From the NCBI GenBank assembly GCA_016871275.1, contig VFZG01000004.1:87893-151892 (forward strand): a stretch of 64,000 nt of DNA. The letters are read 5' to 3'. The position numbers were made by a program, and so were the translations under genes. The notes under the pieces are model-generated. The model was not told where the DNA came from and made no database searches. It saw nothing but the letters and a program-made list of their open reading frames with translations. Below are positions 1 to 7,959 of the stretch, piece by piece. How positions within the stretch are numbered: the stretch's first letter is position 1; each line of letters starts with the position of its first letter. This stretch comes from Acidimicrobiia bacterium (lineage in GTDB: Bacteria > Acidobacteriota > Vicinamibacteria > Vicinamibacterales > UBA2999).

Positions 1-1
1 G

Positions 2-934
2 GCGGGCAATCTCAGGCTGCTGGTCCCGATCGACAAGGCCTGGCAGCCGACCGACTATCTCCCCAGCCTCGAAACGGAGGACTGGCGAGACGAGGTCGAA
101 CGCGTCCGAACCGCGGCCGAGACCATCCCCGACGATCTGTTGGTCGTCCTGGTGGGCGACATGGTCACCGAAGAGGCTCTGCCCAGCTACTCGATGGCAC
201 TCAACGCGCTGGTCAGGGACGAGGAGGGCGACAGCCCGGCTCCCTGGGCTCGATGGCTGCGTGGCTGGACCGCCGAAGAGAACCGCCATGGCGATCTCCT
301 CAATGCCTACCTCCGACTTACTGGCCGCGTACACATGCGCGCCGTTGAACGAACGGTCCACGGGCTCGTGGCCAAGGGCTTCAACCCGCAGACACAGGCT
401 GATCCCTACAGCCTGCTGGTGTACACCGCGTTCCAGGAGCGCGCCACCCGCCTCTCGCATGCCAACGTCGGACGGTTCGCGGCCAGGCACGGCGATTCGA
501 ACCTCGCCCGAATCTGCGGCGTGATTGCCGGCGACGAAGCGCGGCACGAGGCGTTCTACACCCGCATGATGAGCGAAGTGCTCGACCGCGATCCGGCGGG
601 CGGGATCCTGGCGTTTCGTTCGATGCTTCGCGGCCGCATCGCCATGCCCGGCCGGTTCATGGACGATGGCAGGGATCCCGATTTGTTCGATCACTTCGCG
701 ATCGTCGCCCAGCGCGCCGGTGTTTACACCGTGCGCGACTACGCCTCGATCATCGAACACCTCGTCACCACCTGGCGCATCGCAAGCCGATCGGTGACGG
801 GCGAAGCGGGGCAGGCGCAAGAAGAACTCTGCCGGCACGCCGAACGGTATCTGCGGCTGGCGGATCGCACCATGGCGGCCCTCGCGAAGCAGCCGTCCCG
901 GGCGTTCAGCTGGATTCGCGATCGAAAGGCCTGA
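2..934 (+). CDS. acyl-ACP desaturase (stearoyl-ACP desaturase family), 5' end outside window
   Basis: Frame open from base 2 (AGNLRLLVPIDKAWQPTDYLPSLETEDWRDEV...); EENRHG and DEARHE di-iron motifs. Confidence 0.85.
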   Translation, partial: AGNLRLLVPIDKAWQPTDYLPSLETEDWRDEVERVRTAAETIPDDLLVVLVGDMVTEEALPSYSMALNALVRDEEGDSPAPWARWLRGWTAEENRHGDLLNAYLRLTGRVHMRAVERTVHGLVAKGFNPQTQADPYSLLVYTAFQERATRLSHANVGRFAARHGDSNLARICGVIAGDEARHEAFYTRMMSEVLDRDPAGGILAFRSMLRGRIAMPGRFMDDGRDPDLFDHFAIVAQRAGVYTVRDYASIIEHLVTTWRIASRSVTGEAGQAQEELCRHAERYLRLADRTMAALAKQPSRAFSWIRDRKA

Positions 935-941
935 GCCGCTG

Positions 942-1131
942 ATGACTCACGAAGGCGTGCGCCTCGGGATCTCGGCGTGCCTGATCGGCGAGCCCGTGCG
1001 CTTCGACGGCGGGCACAAGCGCGATTCGTTTCTGGTCGAATCGCTGGGCCAGTTCGTCGACTGGGTGCCGGTCTGCCCGGAGGTCGAGTCTGGGCTGGAC
1101 GCGCCGTGTGAATCGATGCGGCTGGTGCAGG
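942..1131 (+). pseudogene. N-terminal fragment of DUF523 (YbbK-like) protein
   Basis: MTHEGVRLGISACLIGEPVRFDGGHKRDSFLVESLGQFVDWVPVCPEVESGL...ESMRLV matches DUF523 N-terminus, then similarity ends abruptly. Confidence 0.7.
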
Positions 1132-1464
1132 CCGATGGCTGGCGACGCCTTCATCAACGCGCTGGTGCCGCGGGAGTCGCCGCTCTACAAGGCCGGTGTT
1201 GCCCAGGACGATCAGCTCCTGCAGTTGGGCGACGTGCCGCTGGGCTCGACGGCGGCCTGGGACGAAGCGTTACTGACGCACACGCCGGGCGCGACGGTGC
1301 CGATTCGCTACGTGCGCCGCAGCGGCGAGATGGTGAGCGGGACCATCACGCTCGACGAAGATCCGCGCGTGGACGTCGTTCCGCTCGAGACGACGGGCGG
1401 AACGTGGTCGAGCGACCAGCAACAGTTCAGGGAGTCGTGGCTCAACTCGCGGCACCGGCGCTAG
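1129..1464 (+). pseudogene. C-terminal PDZ fragment of an M61-type (glycyl aminopeptidase-like) protease
   Basis: GDAFINALVPRESPLYKAGVAQDDQLLQLGDVPL... PDZ-like segment in another frame, no upstream catalytic domain. Confidence 0.6.
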
Positions 1465-2186
1465 CGCTGCTCGGCCAGCCAGCGTTCCCACGCCGCCTGA
1501 TCGACCACGTGGTATTCGCCGCGCATCCGGTAGTGTCCGAGTCCGCATAGCTGCGAGCAGGCGATTTCCCAATCGCCACGCGCGATCGGCGTGAACCAGA
1601 CGCGCGCCGTCATGCCCGGTGTCGCATCCTGCTTCACGCGCATCTCGTTCAACGTGAAGCTGTGGATGACATCACGGCTGGTCAGCTGAATCACCGCCGT
1701 GCGATTCACCGGCAGCATCAACACGTGCTGCACACCCACATCGTCTGCCGCCGCCGGATCGCGGCGATCGATGCCGAGCGGATTGGCGGCGCTGACCAGC
1801 GCCGGTTGCGTGCGGCCGAAGCGGCGGTCGGCCCCCGGGTAGTGGATGTTCCAGGCAAACTGTTCGGCGGTCACCCGCACTTCAACCGGCTCGACGCCCG
1901 CGGGCGGCGGCTCGTTGCGCGCCGCCCACGCGGGCAGGGCCTGGGTGGTGAGGAGGATGACGTCGCCGACCATCACCAGGCCGATGGCGATCGCCGGCCA
2001 CCAGCCGCGGACACCTGCCTGCGTGGCTACCGGGTGTGCGCCGCCGCGGAACTTGATCAGCGCGATCACGAACACCGCGAGCCACAGCACGAAGATCAGC
2101 GCCATGTGCACGTGCACGCTCAGCAGCACGCCATCGAGCGCACCGGCGTGGTCCGAGGCCGCGGCCGGCAGCCAGCGCTCGATCAT
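1461..2186 (-). CDS. coxB: cytochrome c oxidase subunit II
   Basis: N-terminal TM helices; CuA motif CSQLCGLGHYRM. Confidence 0.93.
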   Translation of the reverse strand: MIERWLPAAASDHAGALDGVLLSVHVHMALIFVLWLAVFVIALIKFRGGAHPVATQAGVRGWWPAIAIGLVMVGDVILLTTQALPAWAARNEPPPAGVEPVEVRVTAEQFAWNIHYPGADRRFGRTQPALVSAANPLGIDRRDPAAADDVGVQHVLMLPVNRTAVIQLTSRDVIHSFTLNEMRVKQDATPGMTARVWFTPIARGDWEIACSQLCGLGHYRMRGEYHVVDQAAWERWLAEQR

Positions 2187-2332
2187 GAACGCTCCTTGCG
2201 GAGGAGACGGATGCCGAAGCGCACCATGGCGCCGATGATGATCGTGCTGACCAGGATCAACACGCCCGCGCCGGCGCGCATGCCGTCGCTGACCAGGGAG
2301 CCTTCAGGCGTTGAGCAGATGGGACACGCCAT
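2183..2332 (-). CDS. 49-aa single-TM protein with N-terminal CPIC motif, coupled to coxB
   Basis: My translation: MACPICSTPEGSLVSDGMRAGAGVLILVSTIIIGAMVRFGIRLLRKERS*; stop overlaps coxB ATG (ATGA); lies between ctaDE and coxB. Confidence 0.7.
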   Translation of the reverse strand: MACPICSTPEGSLVSDGMRAGAGVLILVSTIIIGAMVRFGIRLLRKERS

Positions 2333-2335
2333 GAT

Positions 2336-4414
2336 TCAGAGGAGGTAGAAGCCGGTGACAATGAACAGCCAGGCGACGTCGACGAACAGCCAGTAACGCC
2401 GGGTCAATTCGATGCGCGCCTGCCACCGATCGGGTTCATCGACCGACATGCGGTACCCGGGTCCGCCCAGCCAGCCGGTGAAGATCGCGCCCCCGAGGAC
2501 GTGCGCCGCATGGACCCAGGTGAGCGCGAACCAGCACGCCCACATCAGGTTCACCGCCGGGTTGATGCCCTGCTCGAACAACTCGATGTCGCTGAGCGCC
2601 TTCATGATCACGAAGGTGAGCCCCAGGGAGTTGGCCACGATCAGCCGGATGCGCTCGCGGCTGAACGCCGCACTGGCGCCGACCAGCAGCGCGGTCTCGA
2701 GCCACGGGAATTCGCCGATCGCCCGCGGCCATTCCGCGCTGCCGGTGCGCAGCATCACGTAGGCGGAAAACAGCGACGCAAACAGCATCGCCTCGGATGC
2801 CAGGAACAACCACATGCCGTTGCGGGCTGCGGGCTGCGGGCTACGGGCTTCGGCCTGATCGCTCGAGTGCCGTTGAGGCCCGTCGCCGGTCGCACGCCGG
2901 CCGGCGAGCGCGCGCCCGAGATTGATCAGGAACGGCAGCTGAAACACCGCCAGCGCGAACGCGGCGTAGGTCATGTACGTCTGCCACTGCAGCGTCGGCT
3001 GCGCGTGCGCGTAGCTGGCGCCGGCGTCCCACAGGCGGCGGTTGACGCCCGTCAGGCCGACCGCGAACATCGGCATGAAAATCAGGTTCATGCACACGAA
3101 CGATCCCCAGAAGTGGATCTTGCCGAGAGTGTCGTCCAGCGCTCGGCCGGTGATCGAGGGGAACCAGTAATAGATGCCGGCGAACAGCGCGAACACCGTG
3201 CCCGGCCCGACCAGGTAGTGGAAGTGCGCCACCACGTAATAGGTGTCGTGGAGCGTGACGTCGGCAGCGGCCAAGCCGAGCGGCAGGCCGGTCAGTCCGC
3301 CAATGCCGAACATCGGCAGGAAGGCGAGCGCGAACAGCATTGGCGTGCTGAAGGTGATCGACCCGCCCCACAGCGTCAGGACGAGCGACGAGGTCAGGAT
3401 CACCGACGGGATCGAGATGATGAACGTGGTGACCTGGAAGAAGCCGGTCAGTGACGTGCTCATGCCTGTCAGGAACATGTGATGGGCCCACACGATCATC
3501 GACATGCCGCCCATGAACAGCACCGACGCCACCATCAGGCCGTAGCCCCAGAGCGGCCGCTTGGCATGCGTGGTAATCACTTCCGCCACGATGCCCATCG
3601 CCGGAAGAATCAGCACGTAGACCTCGGGATGCCCGAGAAACCAGAACAGGTGCTGCCACAGCAGCGGATTGCCGCCGCCCGAAATGCCCTGCAGCGGAAC
3701 CCCGCCCACCACCAATCCGCTGGGCAGGAAAAAGCTGCTGCCGGCGAGGCGATCCATCAGCTGCAACACCGCGGCGGCCTGCAGCGCCGGGAACGCGAGC
3801 AGCAGTAATAACGCCGATATCAGCTGCGACCACACGAAGAACGGCAGCCGCATCATCGTCAGTCCGGGCTGGCGGTGATGCACGACGGTGACGATGACGT
3901 TGAGCGCGTTCAGGGCGGATGACAGGCCGATCAGGAAGATTCCGACCAGCCAGTAGCTCTGACCGCTGGGTTCAATCGTGGCGAGCGGTGCGTACGACGT
4001 CCATCCCGCGCGCGCCGCGCCGCCTTCGACGAAGAAGCTCGCCACCATGATCACGCCGGCGAGCAGGTAGACCCAGTAGCTGAGCGCGTTCAGCCGCGGG
4101 AACGCCATTTCGGGAGCGCCGATTTGAATAGGGACGAAATAGTTGGCGAACGCGCCGGTGGCCAGCGGCACGACGGCGAGGAACACCATCACCGAGCCGT
4201 GCATGGCCACCAGCTGGTTGTAGAACTCCGGCAGGATGATGCCGCCAGGTGCGTTGGCGTCGCCGAGCAGCGCCGCCACCCACAATGGCAGCGGCTGGCC
4301 CGGCCAGGCGAGCTGCCAGCGCATCAGGGTCATCAACAGGAAACCGACCCCGAGGAAGGCCAGGGCGGTCACTCCGTACTGCAGTCCGACAGTCCTGTGA
4401 CCCGTCCAGCGCAC
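2336..4414 (-). CDS. cytochrome c oxidase subunit I / subunit III fusion; GTG start at 4414 proposed
   Basis: HPEVY, HDTYYVVAHFHY heme-copper oxidase motifs, followed in-frame by MWLFLASEAMLFASLFSAYVMLR subunit III; the ORF-track extension to 4753 has no recognisable homology. Confidence 0.9.
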   Translation of the reverse strand: MRWTGHRTVGLQYGVTALAFLGVGFLLMTLMRWQLAWPGQPLPLWVAALLGDANAPGGIILPEFYNQLVAMHGSVMVFLAVVPLATGAFANYFVPIQIGAPEMAFPRLNALSYWVYLLAGVIMVASFFVEGGAARAGWTSYAPLATIEPSGQSYWLVGIFLIGLSSALNALNVIVTVVHHRQPGLTMMRLPFFVWSQLISALLLLLAFPALQAAAVLQLMDRLAGSSFFLPSGLVVGGVPLQGISGGGNPLLWQHLFWFLGHPEVYVLILPAMGIVAEVITTHAKRPLWGYGLMVASVLFMGGMSMIVWAHHMFLTGMSTSLTGFFQVTTFIISIPSVILTSSLVLTLWGGSITFSTPMLFALAFLPMFGIGGLTGLPLGLAAADVTLHDTYYVVAHFHYLVGPGTVFALFAGIYYWFPSITGRALDDTLGKIHFWGSFVCMNLIFMPMFAVGLTGVNRRLWDAGASYAHAQPTLQWQTYMTYAAFALAVFQLPFLINLGRALAGRRATGDGPQRHSSDQAEARSPQPAARNGMWLFLASEAMLFASLFSAYVMLRTGSAEWPRAIGEFPWLETALLVGASAAFSRERIRLIVANSLGLTFVIMKALSDIELFEQGINPAVNLMWACWFALTWVHAAHVLGGAIFTGWLGGPGYRMSVDEPDRWQARIELTRRYWLFVDVAWLFIVTGFYLL
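2822..2856. repeat. heptamer tandem repeat (GCGGGCT x3, ACGGGCT, TCGGCCT) inside the ctaD-ctaE linker
   Basis: Direct reading of sequence, five consecutive 7-bp units. Confidence 0.9.
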
Positions 4415-4423
4415 GATAGCGAG

Positions 4424-4447
4424 GCTATCAGCTATCGGCTCTCGGCT
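4424..4447. repeat. heptamer repeat GCTATCA/GCTATCG/GCTCTCG/GCT upstream of ctaD
   Basis: Direct reading of sequence. Confidence 0.8.
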
Positions 4448-4474
4448 GAAATACACCGGCCATGAAATCGAGAG

Positions 4475-4627
4475 CCCTGCCCGCAGCTGTTCCTGCTGTG
4501 GCAGCAGGGCAAGTCCGGCTGCCAGCAATACGGCGATGCCCGCGTCGGCCGGGACTTCGGCGGCGTCTTCTCCGCGCCCAGCCGCCACGTGTTTCTGATC
4601 AAGTCCAGCTACTGGTTTAATATGTAG
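4475..4627 (+). pseudogene. C-terminal remnant of an unidentified protein
   Basis: PCPQLFLLWQQGKSGCQQYGDARVGRDFGGVFSAPSRHVFLIKSSYWFNM*; protein-like, but frame is closed by TGA at 4463 and lacks a start. Confidence 0.4.
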
Positions 4628-4644
4628 CGGCTGGTTACGGGGTG

Positions 4645-4683
4645 CTGGTTGCTGGGATCTGACCTCTGGTAACCAGCAACCAG
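4645..4683. repeat. inverted repeat CTGGTTGCTGG ... CCAGCAACCAG upstream of the CC-ending ORF
   Basis: Perfect 11-bp arms at 4645-4655 and 4673-4683. Confidence 0.8.
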
Positions 4684-4698
4684 TAGCCAGCAGTTGAC

Positions 4699-4953
4699 AT
4701 GTCCCTTCACGACAACCTTCGCGACTTCTTCCACGGCGCGGCCTACGGGGCATACGAGCGTGAGCTGCGCCTGAAGGCCGCCGAGCTCAACGATCTTTTC
4801 CTGCTGCTGTGTTACATGGAGATCGTCGGGCTGCCGAATCCCGCGACGCTGTATCTTCTAGACACCTACCCCTACATCCTCGAGCAGTTTCATCACTGGC
4901 ACAAACGCATGGGGATGGACCGCTCACCGCTCGGCAATTTGCCCTGCTGCTGA
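4699..4953 (+). CDS. small conserved protein ending in Cys-Cys (resembles the 'cory-CC-star' type)
   Basis: 84 aa, ...YPYILEQFHHWHKRMGMDRSPLGNLPCC*; two bases between its stop and the next ATG. Confidence 0.75.
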   Translation: MSLHDNLRDFFHGAAYGAYERELRLKAAELNDLFLLLCYMEIVGLPNPATLYLLDTYPYILEQFHHWHKRMGMDRSPLGNLPCC

Positions 4954-4955
4954 CC

Positions 4956-5885
4956 ATGCGCGCGCTGTTCGACAAGAAGGTGCTGTTCTTCGGCGGGAAG
5001 GGCGGTGTCGGCAAGACGACATCGGCGTCGGCGATGGCGGTGGCTGCGAGCCGGGCCGGCCGGCGTGTGCTGCTCGTCTCCACCGATCCGGCGCATTCGA
5101 CGTCCGACATCTTCGAGCGCCCAATCGGCCCGCAGGCCGTGCCGCTGCTGCCGAACCTTCACGGCCTCGAGATTGATGGAGCGTTTGAGTCACAGCGCTA
5201 CGTCAGCGAGGTCAAAGAGCGCATCAAGGGCATTTTCGGCCACGGCATCCTGAAGGAAGCGAACCGGCAAATCGACCTGGCCGTGAGCATGCCCGGCGCC
5301 GAGGAAATGGCGCTGTTCGATCGCATCGGCGGCCTGGTCCGGGGTGAAGACCAGCGCTTCGATCTGATCATTTTCGACACCGCGCCGACCGGCCACACCC
5401 TGCGGCTGATTCGCATGCCGGAACTGATGGAAGCGTGGATTCGCGCGTTGTCGCGTTCACGGCAGGCGATGCTCGGCGTCGAGCAGGACGACAAGACCGA
5501 TCCGGTGATGATGGCGCTGACCGATCGGCTCGAGCACCTGCGCGAGTTCCGCGCCCGCCTGCTCAGTCCGCGCATCAGCGCCTTCGTGCTGGTGCTGGTC
5601 GCAGAACGGCTGCCGATCGAAGAGACCGCGCGCGCCATCGAGCAGCTCGATGACGCCGGTGTCCGCATTGGCGGCCTGGTGGTCAACCGCGTGCTGCCGG
5701 CCACCAGCCCCGATCCGTTCCTGCAGTCGCGCCACAGACAGGAATTGGTGTATCTCGACGAAATCGACCGACGGTTCGCGTCGCATTCTCGCGTGCGCGT
5801 ACCCCAACTGCCGTCAGACGCCCACGGCGTGGCCACGCTGGAGCGGTTGGCTGACATGCTGCTTGCGGAGAGAACCCTGGCATGA
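4956..5885 (+). CDS. ArsA/GET3 family ATPase
   Basis: MRALFDKKVLFFGGKGGVGKTTSASAMAVAASRAGRRVLLVSTDPAHSTSDIF; deviant Walker A GKGGVGKT, FDTAPTGHTLRL. Confidence 0.9.
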   Translation: MRALFDKKVLFFGGKGGVGKTTSASAMAVAASRAGRRVLLVSTDPAHSTSDIFERPIGPQAVPLLPNLHGLEIDGAFESQRYVSEVKERIKGIFGHGILKEANRQIDLAVSMPGAEEMALFDRIGGLVRGEDQRFDLIIFDTAPTGHTLRLIRMPELMEAWIRALSRSRQAMLGVEQDDKTDPVMMALTDRLEHLREFRARLLSPRISAFVLVLVAERLPIEETARAIEQLDDAGVRIGGLVVNRVLPATSPDPFLQSRHRQELVYLDEIDRRFASHSRVRVPQLPSDAHGVATLERLADMLLAERTLA

Positions 5886-6403
5886 CCATGACCCGACCGC
5901 AACCCGCGGAGTTCGCCCAGTTCTACGCCGGCTACATCAGCAAGGTGCCCGACAGCGGGCCCGCCGGCTTGATGAAGGATCAGATTGCCGCCTTCGCACG
6001 GCTCAAGGCCCTTCCTGAAGACAAGGGCAATTACGCCTACGCCGACGGCAAGTGGACGGTGAAGGAGGTCATCGGCCACCTGGCCGACGCCGAGCGCGTA
6101 TTCAGCTACCGGCTGACGCGGATTGCGCGCGGCGATCAGACGCCGCTGGCGGGCTTCGACGAGAACGCCTGGGCGAAGAGCGCGCCGCACGGCCGCCGCA
6201 AGCTGGCCGACGTGGTCGACGAGATGATGGCCATTCGCCGCTCGACGCTGGCGCTGGTCGGCTCGCTCGACGAGACGTCCATTGGCAACACCGGCGTGGC
6301 CAACAACAACCCGGTGTCGGCCCGGGCGATCTGCTGGATTCTGGCCGGCCACACCAGGCATCACCTCGACATCCTCGCCGAGCGCTATGGGGTAGAGTGC
6401 TAG
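5882..6403 (+). CDS. DinB family protein
   Basis: WTVKEVIGHLADAERVFSYRLTRIARGD and C-terminal GHTRHHLDIL. Confidence 0.85.
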   Translation: MTMTRPQPAEFAQFYAGYISKVPDSGPAGLMKDQIAAFARLKALPEDKGNYAYADGKWTVKEVIGHLADAERVFSYRLTRIARGDQTPLAGFDENAWAKSAPHGRRKLADVVDEMMAIRRSTLALVGSLDETSIGNTGVANNNPVSARAICWILAGHTRHHLDILAERYGVEC

Positions 6404-6412
6404 GCGCCACGA

Positions 6413-7867
6413 ATGAGATTCGCCCCCGAGTACGTCACACACGTACTGAACGAGAACTTCGAAGACGCCAAGGAGCTGCTGCTGTCGCCGTTGATGGCGA
6501 TCAACTACGCGCACCTGGTGATGCTGGCGGAGCAGGGCATTGTCTCCAAAGCCGACGCGCATGCGCTGCGAAAGGCGCTTGACGGCATTGTGCTGGAGCG
6601 CGTCCGGCAGGTGCTCTACGACGGCACCTACGAGGACCTGTTCTTCTACATCGAGCGCTTGATCGATCAAGCCTGCGGCGAAGACATCGCCGGCCGGCTG
6701 CACACCGCGCGCAGCCGCAACGATCTGGCGATGACGATGTACCGCATCCGTCAGCGGGAATTCATTGCCGGCCTTGCGACGGCGGCGCTGGAACTGCGCC
6801 AGGCGCTGCTTGCGCTCGCCGACCGGCACAAGGCCTCGATCTACGGCGCGCACACCCACACGCAGCCGGCACAGCCGACGACGATTGCCCACTACCTGCT
6901 GGCCATCGTCGAGCAGCTCGAGCGCGACATGACCCGGCTGGCAGCGGCCTACGAATCGACCAATCGCAACCCGCTCGGCGCGTGCGCGATTACCGGCACC
7001 GGCTTCCCGATCGATCGCAATCGCACCAGCGAGCTGCTCGGCTTCAACGGCCCGACCTGCAATACCTACGGCAGCATCGCCACCGTCGACTATCTGCTCG
7101 AAAGCGTGTCGGCGACCAGCATCATGATCGTCGGCCTCGGGCGCGTGGTGCAGGACCTGCTGCTGTGGTGCACGATGGAGTTCGGCTACCTGCGGCTCAG
7201 CGACGGCTTCGTGCAGGGCAGCAGCATCATGCCGCAGAAGCGCAACCCGGTGGCACTGGAACACTCGCGCGCGATTGGCAGCAAGGCCGTCGGGCAGGCG
7301 CAGGCCATCACCACCGCGGTGCACAACACCCCGTTTGGCGACATCAACGACACCGAAGACGACTTACAGCCGCTGGTGGCGTCGATGTTCCGTGACGCAA
7401 CGCGGATGGTGACACTGGTTGCCGCGGCGATGAAGCTGGCCGACTTCAACGTCGAGAAACTGGCGGCGCGTGCCGGTGATCATGGGACGACGCTGACCGA
7501 AGTGGCGGATACGCTGGTGCGCGACCATGGGCTGTCGTTCCGCAATGCGCACGCCATTGCCGCGCTCCTGCTGACGGCGCGCACCGAGCATCCCAACGTG
7601 GCGCTGTCGGGCGCGCTGGCGAAGGCGTCGGCCGCGATTCTGGGCCGCGCGCTGGCATACACCGAGGCCGACTTGCAGAAGATCATGAGCCCCGAGCACT
7701 TCGTCACGGTGCGCACCACGTTCGGCGGGCCATCGCCGAGTGAAACCGCGCGGGCCATCAGCGAATCCGCCCGCCTGCTTGAGTCGGATCGCAACACCTG
7801 GGCCGCACGCCGCCGGCAGCTCGAACGGGCCGAAGCCGAACTCACCGCCAGGGCCGGTGCGTTATGA
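6413..7867 (+). CDS. argH: argininosuccinate lyase
   Basis: TARSRND, THTQPAQP, GSSIMPQKRNP signature. Confidence 0.93.
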   Translation: MRFAPEYVTHVLNENFEDAKELLLSPLMAINYAHLVMLAEQGIVSKADAHALRKALDGIVLERVRQVLYDGTYEDLFFYIERLIDQACGEDIAGRLHTARSRNDLAMTMYRIRQREFIAGLATAALELRQALLALADRHKASIYGAHTHTQPAQPTTIAHYLLAIVEQLERDMTRLAAAYESTNRNPLGACAITGTGFPIDRNRTSELLGFNGPTCNTYGSIATVDYLLESVSATSIMIVGLGRVVQDLLLWCTMEFGYLRLSDGFVQGSSIMPQKRNPVALEHSRAIGSKAVGQAQAITTAVHNTPFGDINDTEDDLQPLVASMFRDATRMVTLVAAAMKLADFNVEKLAARAGDHGTTLTEVADTLVRDHGLSFRNAHAIAALLLTARTEHPNVALSGALAKASAAILGRALAYTEADLQKIMSPEHFVTVRTTFGGPSPSETARAISESARLLESDRNTWAARRRQLERAEAELTARAGAL

Positions 7868-7959
7868 CGACGATGCAGCGCACCTACCTCCGCGTCGGCA
7901 TTGTCTGGGTGTTGACCCTCGCGGCGCTGTATGCGTTCCAGGTGTTCTACACGCGATAG
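7864..7959 (+). CDS. 31-aa single-TM micro-ORF
   Basis: MTTMQRTYLRVGIVWVLTLAALYAFQVFYTR*; ATGA overlap with argH stop; stop immediately followed by symporter ATG. Confidence 0.6.
   Translation: MTTMQRTYLRVGIVWVLTLAALYAFQVFYTR

Noticed and set aside
4415-4753. N-terminal extension of the ctaD-ctaE ORF in the track
   Set aside because: Translates repeats and an opposite-strand remnant; oxidase homology begins near 4414.
5198-7324. 708-aa minus-strand ORF opposite arsA/dinB/argH
   Set aside because: Antisense shadow ORF typical of GC-rich DNA; the plus-strand frames have clear family motifs.
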